From contig CALKIP010000166.1 of NCBI GenBank assembly GCA_937995995.1, forward strand, positions 1-13,446: a DNA stretch of 13,446 nucleotides. Reading direction: 5' to 3'. Shown one piece after another: positions 6,421 through 13,403 of this stretch; the stretch's first letter is position 1, and the number at the start of each line of letters is the position of its first letter. This DNA comes from an uncultured bacterium. GTDB lineage: Bacteria > Gemmatimonadota > Gemmatimonadetes > Longimicrobiales > RSA9. The position numbers and the translations under genes are program-made. Below the pieces are notes generated by a model, which ran no database searches, was not told the DNA's origin, and was given only the letters and a program-made list of their open reading frames with translations.

Positions 6421-7224
6421 TTACGATAGCCCGCCGTTGCGACGGACGCCACCCTGCCGATACTGGCCACTCATGAGGCGCAGCCCCCTCCACGCCGCGG
6501 CGCCGGACAACATGAGGAACACGGCGGCAACGGCACGGCCGGTCCCCTGCCCCTCGCCGGCGTCGGCTTCAGCGTAGCCCACCGTCTCCCCGGCGGCCTC
6601 GTCGGCCTCGGCGCGCCGGGCCGCAACGCGGGCCATTTCTTCCTCTTCGGCCCTCCGCTCGGCGGCGTACGCAGCGTACTCCTTCGGGTAGACCGCCACG
6701 TGGAAGTGCGGCGGACGGTACTCCCGCGTCACATCCAGAACGCCCTTCCCCTCTAGGGAGAGTAGCGTGTTCTGGAGCCACGACAGACTCGCCTCGTTCC
6801 TCGGTACTCGCAGATCCACGGCCATACCGGCCGGATGGACGGAGAGCGGATGCGAATTGCTCGGCTGCTCCGACTTCGGCCGCATGAGGCTCGTCACCAC
6901 GAGCCGTTCACCCGTGGCCTTGTGGTACTGCGCCGCCAGGCGCTCGATGAAGAGCTTCACCTCGGGGCGCGCGTATCGATAGCGCTTGGTCTTCACCCAG
7001 TAGTCCTCGTTCCCTTCCACCGGCACCACCTCGCCCTTGCGGACCGCCTCCTCGATGTCGTCCCCGGTCTTCACGAACGCGTACTCGTTGATCGTGGCGA
7101 CCTCATGCTGCCGCTGCATGGAACCCGGAGAGCCGCGCAGTTCCACGTCCGCCGCGCGCACCGCTCCGAATCCGATCAGCGGAAAGAGCATGAGCGCCGG
7201 GGTCGAACGCAGATATCGCTTCAC
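6421..7224 (-). CDS. DUF5715 protein, secreted M15-like zinc peptidase with C-terminal membrane anchor
   Basis: The protein has 267 residues. Residues 1-25 form a signal peptide. The core (about 80-180) holds TSLMRPKSEQ (111-120), SVHPAGMAVDLR (128-139) and PPHFHVAVYP (171-180). The HxxGxAxD and HxH blocks match the zinc ligands of the M15/hedgehog DD-peptidase fold, here probably His130, Asp137 and His173 or His175. This suggests a periplasmic peptidase acting on murein peptides, by inference only. A Glu/Arg/Ala-rich helix (about 180-215) may be a coiled coil, followed by a linker and a C-terminal membrane segment (about 230-247). I chose GTG 7224 because GGAGGA lies six bases upstream and it gives a proper signal peptide; the frame extends 17 codons further. 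selC follows 23 bases after its stop. Confidence 0.82.
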   Translation of the reverse strand: MKRYLRSTPALMLFPLIGFGAVRAADVELRGSPGSMQRQHEVATINEYAFVKTGDDIEEAVRKGEVVPVEGNEDYWVKTKRYRYARPEVKLFIERLAAQYHKATGERLVVTSLMRPKSEQPSNSHPLSVHPAGMAVDLRVPRNEASLSWLQNTLLSLEGKGVLDVTREYRPPHFHVAVYPKEYAAYAAERRAEEEEMARVAARRAEADEAAGETVGYAEADAGEGQGTGRAVAAVFLMLSGAAAWRGLRLMSGQYRQGGVRRNGGLS

Positions 7225-7286
7225 GGCGACTCCTCCTTCCGTCTCATGGCGCTCCGGCTCTCGTGCCGGCGACACCAGGGTTCCAG

Positions 7287-7323
7287 AAAAACAAGCGCCC
7301 GGCGTCCCAAGGGCGTCCGGGCG
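7287..7323 (-). terminator. Intrinsic terminator or attenuator upstream of the DUF5715 gene
   Basis: On the minus strand CGCCCGG and CCGGGCG (plus coordinates 7317-7323 and 7296-7302) pair perfectly around a loop with an inner CCC/GGG pair. CTTGTTTTTC follows (T-run at 7291-7287). It lies 129 bases beyond the murB stop but only about 60 bases before the DUF5715 GTG, and I see no good promoter between. It could end murB transcripts or act as an attenuator for DUF5715-selC. Confidence 0.7.
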
Positions 7324-7402
7324 TATGAATGTGTCGGGGCCGCGAGCAGATCAAAGACACATAAACATGTGCCCCGCAACCATTTAGGACCCAACATCGA
7401 CT
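7324..7402 (-). ncRNA. Candidate structured leader RNA or small RNA with H-type pseudoknot
   Basis: On the minus strand GGGGC (7375-7371) can pair with GCCCC (7340-7336), and TGTGTC (7361-7356) with GACACA (7335-7330). The interleaved order with no base between the two 3' strands is a classic coaxially stacked H-type pseudoknot. CACAT/ATGTG (7371-7367 with 7362-7358) is a competing hairpin. A candidate promoter lies just upstream and a terminator just downstream, giving a predicted transcript of about 117 bases. It matches no riboswitch class I can recall. Structure and transcription are both inferred by eye. Confidence 0.35.
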
Positions 7403-7408
7403 GGTTCC

Positions 7409-7437
7409 AACCTACCGTAACGGGGCCTTCAGATCAA
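7409..7437 (-). promoter_or_regulatory. Candidate promoter for the leader RNA / DUF5715-selC unit
   Basis: On the minus strand TTGATC (7437-7432) and TAGGTT (7414-7409) are separated by exactly 17 bases. The -35 matches 4 of 6 and the -10 keeps the key TA...T. The predicted start is near 7402. Confidence 0.4.
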
Positions 7438-7451
7438 CCCCGAATCGGGCC

Positions 7452-8408
7452 TTAAAACTCGCCGATGAAGCCGATTTCCGGGCGCAACTCGTAGCCGAGT
7501 TCGCGGGCGACGGTACCCTGGGCGAGGTCGATGAGTGCGCGTACGTCCGCGGCGGTCGCACCGCCCAGGTTGACGATGATATTGGCGTGCTTGTGAAAGA
7601 TGCCGGCGTTGCCGAGGACGTGCCCCTTGAGTCCACACTGGTCGATCAGCCGACCGGCGCCCACGCCCTCGATCTTCTGGAAGATCGACCCGGCGCAGGG
7701 GTAGAGCCAGAGATCAGGGTGACGCTCGTCGCGCCACTCTAGGTTCTCGCGGATGACCTTTCGCAGACGTTCCTCTGGAGTGGGCTCGAGTCGGAACGTC
7801 GCGTCGAGGACGATGTCCTGCCGGTCGTGGAGGATGCTGTAATCGTAGCCGAAGCGGAAGTAGTCACGATCGACGGTCCGGACTTCGCCCTCCGCGGTCA
7901 GGATCTCGGCGGACTCGACGACCTCCTCGATGAAGACGGTACGTTCGCGCTCCGGGGCCGGTGAGAGGAAGTGCAGGTTCTGCCAGATGGCGCCACCCAC
8001 CGTGCTCGGAATGCCGACGAAGTGGTGCAACCCGCCGAGGCCGTGCGAAACGGTGGCCTGGATGAGCTCGTGGTAGACGCTCACGCCGCTCTCCGCGCGC
8101 ACCCGGTTCGCATCCAGGAAGTCGATCGCCCGGGTCTCGTTTCGGATGACCAGCCCGCGGAAGCCCTTGTCGCCCACCAGGATGTTCGCCCCCAGGCCGA
8201 GCAGGAAGTAGGGAACGTCGAGCTCACGGGCAGCGAGGATGGCATCGGCGAGTTCGTGGCGTGTGTAGGCCCGGTAGAACAGGTCGGCGGGACCGCCGAT
8301 CCTGAAGGTCGTGTAGGGGGCCAGCGGAACATCTCGCTCGATGCGCTCCGTGCCCAGGCGTCGAGCGAGCTCCTCCAGAGGTAGATCCGTACGTCCGGTC
8401 ATCGACAT
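7452..8408 (-). CDS. murB: UDP-N-acetylenolpyruvoylglucosamine reductase (atypical motifs)
   Basis: The protein has 318 residues. MurB reduces UDP-GlcNAc-enolpyruvate to UDP-MurNAc with NADPH and bound FAD, in the cytoplasm. FAD-binding blocks are TTFRIGGPAD (33-42), LGLGANILVGD (70-80) and GIPSTVGGAIWQN (132-144). The catalytic proton-donor Ser is in CAGSIFQKIE (Ser241) and the late Glu in RPEIGFIG (Glu311). Two blocks are unusual: the common GS.F.NP is GSIFQKIE, and the usual GYR.S.F is GYDYSIL (about 187-193), replacing the Arg. The PSTVGG loop leads into NLHFLSPAPERERTVFI rather than the usual NAGAYG. The start is ATG 8408; a second ATG lies two codons in. No strong ribosome-binding site is seen. 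It is transcribed divergently from psd. Confidence 0.93.
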   Translation of the reverse strand: MSMTGRTDLPLEELARRLGTERIERDVPLAPYTTFRIGGPADLFYRAYTRHELADAILAARELDVPYFLLGLGANILVGDKGFRGLVIRNETRAIDFLDANRVRAESGVSVYHELIQATVSHGLGGLHHFVGIPSTVGGAIWQNLHFLSPAPERERTVFIEEVVESAEILTAEGEVRTVDRDYFRFGYDYSILHDRQDIVLDATFRLEPTPEERLRKVIRENLEWRDERHPDLWLYPCAGSIFQKIEGVGAGRLIDQCGLKGHVLGNAGIFHKHANIIVNLGGATAADVRALIDLAQGTVARELGYELRPEIGFIGEF

Positions 8409-8541
8409 CGTGTTCAGTGATTCAAGCGGTGACCATCAACCGTGCAGGATGGTCGGAAACGAGGTGAACGGTACCCCTCCGGTGCAAGCGAGGTGCCCGG
8501 TCTTGCGCGACGCGAGCCCAGGCGCGACCGTGGGGACGTCG

Positions 8542-8561
8542 CGGCGCCGATCGTGGCGCCG
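8542..8561 (+). repeat. Inverted repeat in the murB/psd divergent spacer
   Basis: CGGCGCC (8542-8548) and GGCGCCG (8555-8561) form a perfect 7-bp stem with loop GATCGT, ending 20 bases before the psd ATG. No T-tract follows. It could be an operator or a leader hairpin. An imperfect stem also lies nearby (GGTACC near 8470 with GGTGCC about 20 bases on). Confidence 0.4.
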
Positions 8562-8581
8562 AAAACCCGAAGTGATACGCC

Positions 8582-9580
8582 ATGAAGCCCCAAACCGACC
8601 TCGAAGACCCCGAGCCCGGGGAGGCCGATACGACCTCCCCGGCTCAGCAGCAGTCCGGCGAGCCACGCGTCCCGCAAGTGACGCCGGATCTACCACCGGC
8701 GACGTGGCGCGCCATCCTTCGCCTCTTGCGCCGACTTCCCCAGGGTGCGCTGAGCCGCGGCTTCGGGCGGATCGCCGATGTCAGGATCCCCGGTCCCCTG
8801 CGCCGTCCGGTGCTCGGCGCCGTCGCACGCGCACTGAGGATCGACCTCTCGGAAGCGGAGCAGCCTCTCGAGGCGTACGCGTCCGTGAACGAACTCTTCG
8901 TGCGGCGTCTGCGCGAGGGCATCCGGAGCTGGCCCGAGGACCCGATCGCGGTCGGCTCGCCGGTGGATGGCGTCGTCGGCCGGCTGGGCGTGATCCACGA
9001 CGGGCTACTTGTCCAGGCGAAGGGGCGGTGGTACTCCGTTGCCGACCTCCTGGCCGACCCGGCTGAGGCGGAACGGTTCGATGGCGGCGCGTACCTTACG
9101 CTCTACCTGAGCCCGCGACACTACCATCGCATCCACGCGCCGTGCGCCGGTGGGATCGCGCAGGCGCGGCACGTGCCCGGCGCACTCCTGCCGGTCAACG
9201 CACCCGCGGTCGCGCACATCCCCGATCTCTTCGCGCGCAACGAGCGGGTCGTCTGCACGATCGACGGGCCGCTCGGCCGGGTCGCATTGGTGGCCGTCGG
9301 CGCGTACAACGTGGGCCGCATTTCGACGGCATTCGATCCGGAATGGTGTGCCGTGCCAGGTCGGGTACGGTCGGTCTCCAACCGCCGCGTCGCACCCGAG
9401 CCGGTGCGTCGCTACTCGCCGCCGGTGCCGGTGGAGCGAGGCGAGGAGATCATGGCGTTCCATCTCGGCTCGACGGTCATCCTGCTCTTCGAGCCCGGCC
9501 CCGCGCGCCTCGACCTGGAACGGCTCCGGCCGGGCGCCGAGATCCGGCTGGGAACGCAGATCGTGAGCGCCGCCCAGTAG
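8582..9580 (+). CDS. psd: Phosphatidylserine decarboxylase proenzyme
   Basis: The protein has 332 residues. Psd converts phosphatidylserine to phosphatidylethanolamine at the inner membrane. It self-cleaves at LGST (295-298), where Ser297 becomes the pyruvoyl group of the small subunit. The other triad residues are visible: Asp129 in SPVDG (126-130) and His182 in YLSPRHYHRIHAP (175-187). SVNELFVRRLREG (101-113) is also conserved. LGST sits late, as in the E. coli-type enzyme, leaving a small alpha chain of about 36 residues. The N-terminal 40 residues are Pro/Glu/Gln-rich and probably disordered, beyond the usual length. The start is ATG 8582 with only weak upstream GAAG. A phosphatidylserine synthase is not in the window. 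It converges on ridA. Confidence 0.95.
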   Translation: MKPQTDLEDPEPGEADTTSPAQQQSGEPRVPQVTPDLPPATWRAILRLLRRLPQGALSRGFGRIADVRIPGPLRRPVLGAVARALRIDLSEAEQPLEAYASVNELFVRRLREGIRSWPEDPIAVGSPVDGVVGRLGVIHDGLLVQAKGRWYSVADLLADPAEAERFDGGAYLTLYLSPRHYHRIHAPCAGGIAQARHVPGALLPVNAPAVAHIPDLFARNERVVCTIDGPLGRVALVAVGAYNVGRISTAFDPEWCAVPGRVRSVSNRRVAPEPVRRYSPPVPVERGEEIMAFHLGSTVILLFEPGPARLDLERLRPGAEIRLGTQIVSAAQ

Positions 9581-9682
9581 CCCAACGACCGCGGACGCCG
9601 GCAGTCCGACGGGCAGCGGGTGGGGCACCACGAAGGAGTTTTCCGCTCCCCCGCGCTCGCGCCCGCGCCCGCGCTCGCCCTC

Positions 9683-10066
9683 TTACCCGATGACCGCGAT
9701 CGTCTCGATCTCGACGAGCACATCCTTGGGCAGGCGCGCGGCCTGGACCGCGGAACGTGCCGGTCGGTGTTCGCCGAAATAGCGGGCGTAGACTTCGTTC
9801 ATCGCGGCGAAGTCGTTCATGTCCTTCAGGAACACCGTCGTCTTGACGACGGAGCCGAGCGATGCGCCCGCGCCGTCCAGCACCGCCTTGATGTTCTGCA
9901 TGACGCGCTCGGTCTGCGCCGCCACGTCGCCCCCGACGACCTCCATCGTCTCCGGGTCGAGTGGGATCTGACCTGCCGTGAACACCAGATTGCCGACGAC
10001 GACGGCCTGGCTGTAGGGGCCGATCGCCTCCGGCGCGCGATCCGTGTGAACCCTGCTGATCTCCAC
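9683..10066 (-). CDS. ridA: RidA family enamine/imine deaminase
   Basis: The protein has 127 residues, typical for this trimeric cytoplasmic enzyme that hydrolyses reactive 2-aminoacrylate-type enamines formed by PLP enzymes. IGPYSQAV (15-22), FTAGQIPLDP (29-38), TTVFLKDMNDF (76-86) and PARSAVQAARLP (102-113) are all present. The key Arg104 and Glu119, equivalent to Arg105 and Glu120 of E. coli RidA, are intact, so the imine-deaminase subfamily is likely. The GTG start at 10066 is set by GGAGGA upstream and the usual length; the open frame runs ten codons further. It lies 26 bases after rfaE1 on the same strand, probably co-transcribed. A functional link to heptose synthesis is not evident. 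Confidence 0.94.
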   Translation of the reverse strand: MEISRVHTDRAPEAIGPYSQAVVVGNLVFTAGQIPLDPETMEVVGGDVAAQTERVMQNIKAVLDGAGASLGSVVKTTVFLKDMNDFAAMNEVYARYFGEHRPARSAVQAARLPKDVLVEIETIAVIG

Positions 10067-10092
10067 CGTTCTTCCTCCTCCGCTCTCCAGGA

Positions 10093-11085
10093 TCAAGCGT
10101 TCTGATGCTGCCGGACGGTGGCGCGAAGCTCGTCCGGCGAGACCGTGGCGACGCCGGCCTTGCTGACCTCGATGCCGGCGGCGTGGTTAGCGAGGATCGC
10201 GGCTTCGGCGGGCGTCGCACCGGCGCCGAGCGCCGTCGCCACCACGGCCGTGACCGTATCCCCCGCACCCGAGACGTCGTAGACCGAGCGTGCGACAGTC
10301 GGCACCCTCAGATACTCGCCCTCCTCGGTCAAGAGCGCCATCCCGCCCTCGCCGAGCGTGACGAGGAGGTGACGGCAGCCCAGCTCCCGGCGAATCCGCT
10401 CCATCCACTCCGGATCGTCCGCCTCGACGGGTGCCTGCAGCGCGGCCTGTAGCTCGGGCAGGTTCGGCTTGAAGACGGTCGCTCCGCGGTACGCGAAGAA
10501 GTTCCTCGCCTTGGGATCGACCACGACCGGGATCTCGCGCCGCTGTGCGGCGTCGAGTGCGGCCTCGATCACGTCGGGCACGAGGATGCCCTTGTTGTAA
10601 TCCTCGAGGATGAGGGCGTCGGCGCTCTCGATCAGCGAGGCGATGGTCGTGGAAAGGATCGCGGCAACGTCTTCGTCGACGTCGTCTTCGACCTCGATGT
10701 CGTAGCGGGCCACCTGTTGATGGCGCGCCATGATGCGCGTCTTGACCGTGGTCGGCCGGCCTTCCAGCCGCTGGACCCCCGCCTGCCCGATGCCAAGATC
10801 GTCCAGTGCGTCGGTGAGCTGCCCACCGGCCCGATCAGTGCCGATGCAGCCCACCATGTCACACGCCGCGCCGAGGGCGACGACGTTGCTCGCCACGTTG
10901 CCGGCGCCGCCGAGGGCGACCCACTCTTCGGCCACGTGCACGACCGGCACGGGCGCCTCGGGTGAGATCCTGGACGCCGAGCCGCGCAGATAGATATCCA
11001 GCATGAGATCGCCGACCACGACCACACGCACGCGGCGCATGTCGTCGAGGAGCGCCTCCAGGCGCTCTGGCGTCAATCGGTTCAA
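10093..11085 (-). CDS. rfaE1: D-glycero-beta-D-manno-heptose-7-phosphate kinase (RfaE1/HldA)
   Basis: The protein has 330 residues of the PfkB/ribokinase fold. It phosphorylates heptose 7-phosphate at C1 for ADP-heptose, the LPS inner-core precursor. VVVGDLMLDIY (22-32), SRISPEAPVPV (38-48), GGAGNVA (59-65), DPKARNF (200-206) and FKPNLPEL (215-222) are all RfaE1 signatures. VSGAGDTV (271-278) has catalytic base Asp276. The nucleotidyltransferase half of bifunctional HldE is absent, so a separate RfaE2/HldC is expected elsewhere. The start is probably TTG 11085 or TTG 11076, giving the usual LTPERL beginning; ATG 11040 would remove conserved residues. The frame is open for another 339 codons upstream, but that stretch is antisense to mlaE. 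A good promoter lies upstream at 11151-11179. Confidence 0.93.
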   Translation of the reverse strand: MNRLTPERLEALLDDMRRVRVVVVGDLMLDIYLRGSASRISPEAPVPVVHVAEEWVALGGAGNVASNVVALGAACDMVGCIGTDRAGGQLTDALDDLGIGQAGVQRLEGRPTTVKTRIMARHQQVARYDIEVEDDVDEDVAAILSTTIASLIESADALILEDYNKGILVPDVIEAALDAAQRREIPVVVDPKARNFFAYRGATVFKPNLPELQAALQAPVEADDPEWMERIRRELGCRHLLVTLGEGGMALLTEEGEYLRVPTVARSVYDVSGAGDTVTAVVATALGAGATPAEAAILANHAAGIEVSKAGVATVSPDELRATVRQHQNA

Positions 11086-11150
11086 GAATACTGCTCGGGT
11101 GAGGGCACAGAACTTGTGTCTCCGGACCGCCCGGAGCCCAATGACGGAGC

Positions 11151-11179
11151 AAACTATCTCGGGGCGGAACCCTTGTAAA
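11151..11179 (-). promoter_or_regulatory. Candidate sigma70-type promoter for rfaE1-ridA
   Basis: On the minus strand TTTACA (11179-11174, 5 of 6 consensus bases) and TAGTTT (11156-11151, key TA...T kept) are 17 bases apart. The predicted start near 11144 leaves a leader of about 60 bases before the TTG start. Confidence 0.55.
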
Positions 11180-11208
11180 GCGCCGGTCCGCCCGTAACCC
11201 GGGGCGCG

Positions 11209-12027
11209 ATGGCGAGTTTCATCGGTGCGGTCGACAACTGGATGCGCAGCGTCGCACTCGGTGTGCAGGCGTACTTCACACTCGGCCAGCGGGCGGCGCG
11301 CTTCACCTTCGCGCGCCCGTTCTACTGGACCGATTTCGTGCTGCAAATGGACCGCATCGGGGTGGGCTCGGTCCCGATCGTGCTCCTGACCGGCGCGTTC
11401 ACGGGGATGGTGCTGGCACTCCAGAGCTCGGTCGAGTTGGGCCGCTTCGGCGCGGACATCTACCTCGGCAGTCTCGTGGGCGCATCCATGGTGCGTGAGC
11501 TCGGTCCCGTGATCTCGGCGCTCATGGTGGCAGGGCGCGCAGGTTCCGGGATCGCCGCCGAGCTGGGCTCGATGCGCGTCACCGAGCAGATCGACGCCAT
11601 GGAAAGTCTCGGCACCGATCCGATCAAGAAACTGGTCACGCCGCGCCTGCTCGCCGGGATCACCATGCTGCCGGTCCTGACGATCCTGGCCGATGTGGTC
11701 GGGATCATCGGCGGCCTGATCATCGCGGTCTTTCGCGTGGACCTGCCAGCCGACATCTACATGCGCGGCGTCTGGGCCACCTTCGCCACCTCGGGCTACA
11801 TCTTCGGCGTCTTTCCCCGCGACTTCGTCAGTGGCCTGGCGAAACCGATCGTATTCGGCGCCATCATCACCCTGACCGGTGCCTACTACGGCCTGACCGC
11901 CTCCGGGGGAACGGAGGGCGTCGGGCGGGCGACGACACGTGCCGTCGTCACCGCATCGATCCTGATCCTCGCCAGCGACTACTTCCTCACGCAACTCTTC
12001 CTCGTGATCGTACCGCCGCTCACATGA
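11209..12027 (+). CDS. mlaE: MlaE-type ABC transporter permease
   Basis: The protein has 272 residues and is the inner-membrane permease of the Mla phospholipid transport system. An amphipathic N-terminal region (about 1-45) precedes the membrane domain. Family blocks are LTGAFTGMVLALQS (60-73), GASMVRELGPVISALMVAGR (91-110), GSGIAAELGSMRVTEQIDA (112-130) and MESLGTDPIKKLVTPR (131-146). RELGP...AGRAGSGIAAELG is the MlaE hallmark. About five hydrophobic segments are visible, ending at about residue 268. The start is ATG 11209, 123 bases from the divergent rfaE1 start, with a weak GGGG upstream. Its stop overlaps mlaF by four bases (ATGA), typical of this operon. Confidence 0.95.
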   Translation: MASFIGAVDNWMRSVALGVQAYFTLGQRAARFTFARPFYWTDFVLQMDRIGVGSVPIVLLTGAFTGMVLALQSSVELGRFGADIYLGSLVGASMVRELGPVISALMVAGRAGSGIAAELGSMRVTEQIDAMESLGTDPIKKLVTPRLLAGITMLPVLTILADVVGIIGGLIIAVFRVDLPADIYMRGVWATFATSGYIFGVFPRDFVSGLAKPIVFGAIITLTGAYYGLTASGGTEGVGRATTRAVVTASILILASDYFLTQLFLVIVPPLT

Positions 12028-12839
12028 GTACCGCGGAGGATCGACTGGACGGTCTCCCACGGGGGCGCACCTTCCCAGCCGAGCGGTCGCAGGGCCCGGC
12101 AATTCGGACGGCGCCGACGGTGATCGAGCTCGAGGACGTGTGGCTGGCGTTCGATCGGCCGGTGCTGCGAGGCGTCGACCTGAACGTCCGTGAGGGTGAG
12201 ACGGTCGCGGTCCTGGGCGAGTCCGGGACCGGAAAGTCGACGCTGCTCAAGCTGATCCTGCGCCTGCTCGTGCCCGACCGCGGCCGGGTATGCGTCTTCG
12301 GAGAAGACATTGTGAACCTGAGTTTCGAGGAGGCGCTCGCCATACGCAGACACATGGGGATGGTGTTCCAGTACGCGGCGCTCTTCGACTCGCTCACCGT
12401 CTACGAGAACGTGGCCTACGCCCTGCGCGAGAATACGGACCTGCCGGAGGGCGAGATCGAGGCGATCGTCCGTGAACGGCTCGAATTCGTCAATCTCGAC
12501 CCCGATCGCGTCATGGCTCAACTGCCTGGAGAGCTATCGGGCGGGATGCGCGAGCGTGTCGGCATCGCACGGGCGATCGCCGCCGATCCGGAGATCGTGC
12601 TCTACGACGAGCCGACGGCAGGACTGGACCCGCTGGCCGTGGATACGATCGTCGATCTCACACGCAAGCTGCAGGCGGAGCTCGGTGTGACCTCGATCGT
12701 AGTGACGCACGACATCGATGCCGGCTTCCGGGTGGCGAACCGGGTCAACCTCCTTCGCGACGGACGAATCGTCTTCGAGGGCACGCCGGAGGAGATGCTC
12801 GCGAGTGAGGACCCCTACATTCGCGCGTTCCTGGGCTGA
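12024..12839 (+). CDS. mlaF: MlaF-type ABC transporter ATPase
   Basis: The protein has 271 residues and is the cytoplasmic ATPase that drives the MlaE/MlaD lipid transporter. Walker A is GESGTGKST (65-73), the Q-loop is VFQYAALFDSLTVYENVAY (114-132), the signature is LSGGMRERVGIARAI (171-185), Walker B is IVLYDEPTAGLDP (191-203) and the H-loop is VVTHDI (216-221). ALFDSLTVYENVA is characteristic of MlaF rather than other importers. All catalytic residues are present. An N-terminal extension of about 33 residues precedes VIELEDVWLAF; a GTG at the V is an alternative start. The ATGA overlap with mlaE supports the ATG at 12024. mlaD follows three bases after the stop. Confidence 0.95.
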   Translation: MSTAEDRLDGLPRGRTFPAERSQGPAIRTAPTVIELEDVWLAFDRPVLRGVDLNVREGETVAVLGESGTGKSTLLKLILRLLVPDRGRVCVFGEDIVNLSFEEALAIRRHMGMVFQYAALFDSLTVYENVAYALRENTDLPEGEIEAIVRERLEFVNLDPDRVMAQLPGELSGGMRERVGIARAIAADPEIVLYDEPTAGLDPLAVDTIVDLTRKLQAELGVTSIVVTHDIDAGFRVANRVNLLRDGRIVFEGTPEEMLASEDPYIRAFLG

Positions 12840-12842
12840 ATC

Positions 12843-13403
12843 GTGGCCGAGCGGTCGATTCGAAGCAGCCGTCCCGAGTGGAGCCAGGTCCGGGTGGGCG
12901 TCCTCATCATCGTCGCCCTGGCCCTCCTCGCGTACGGCGTCTACCGCATCGGCGACCTCTTCGACGTCTTCGCCGACCGCTACCCGATCATCACGCTGCT
13001 CACCCGTGCCGATGGCCTCCTTGAGGGTGCTCCGGTCACCCTCGCCGGCCAGCGCGTGGGCCAGGTCGACGAGATCGAGTTCCTCCCCGTCGGCGACCGG
13101 CGCGCGAACCTGAGCCTCCGCCTCTCCATCAGTGAAGATGTGAGAGAATACATCCGGAAGGATTCCCACGCCCGCGTTCGCACTCAGGGGCTGCTCGGCG
13201 ATCGGTACGTGGACATCATCCCTGGCTCGCCCGACCTTCCCGTGGTCGAGCCTTGGGACACGATCGTCGGGATCGATCCGATCGATATCGAGGACCTGCT
13301 GCAGACCGCGGACCGCACACTGGTCGCGGCCCAATCGACGATCGAGAACCTGCGCACCATAACAACGCCCGTGATCGCGGGAGAAGGCACGCTGGCCCGA
13401 TGA
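12843..13403 (+). CDS. mlaD: MlaD-type MCE-domain lipid-binding protein (possibly cut short by an in-frame TGA)
   Basis: The protein has 186 residues as read. MlaD is anchored in the inner membrane and forms a periplasmic ring that carries phospholipids. A membrane helix spans about 16-36. The MCE domain covers about 45-130, with LEGAPVTLAGQRVGQVDEI (60-78), VRTQGLLGDRYVDIIPG (112-128) and following strands. A helical region from about 148 ends in AGEGTLAR (179-186), where TGA follows. The frame stays open beyond TGA to the window edge and reads ITDDEPYV, resembling the usual GxGTLG(R/K)Lx(T/N)DxxLY block found after MCE domains. The length is close to E. coli MlaD (183), so natural termination is possible. 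The start is GTG 12843, three bases after mlaF, with weak ribosome-binding sequence. Confidence 0.88.
   Translation: MAERSIRSSRPEWSQVRVGVLIIVALALLAYGVYRIGDLFDVFADRYPIITLLTRADGLLEGAPVTLAGQRVGQVDEIEFLPVGDRRANLSLRLSISEDVREYIRKDSHARVRTQGLLGDRYVDIIPGSPDLPVVEPWDTIVGIDPIDIEDLLQTADRTLVAAQSTIENLRTITTPVIAGEGTLAR

Noticed and set aside
7324..7440. Known c-di-AMP (ydaO), c-di-GMP, cobalamin or fluoride riboswitch upstream of DUF5715.
   Set aside because: None of the conserved core sequences I can recall for these classes is present, so I report only an unclassified candidate.
11086..12102. Very long open frame upstream of the rfaE1 start on the minus strand (339 extra codons).
   Set aside because: It is antisense to mlaE and mlaF, has no family character, and the RfaE1 domain begins at its usual place. 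Long antisense frames are expected at this GC content.
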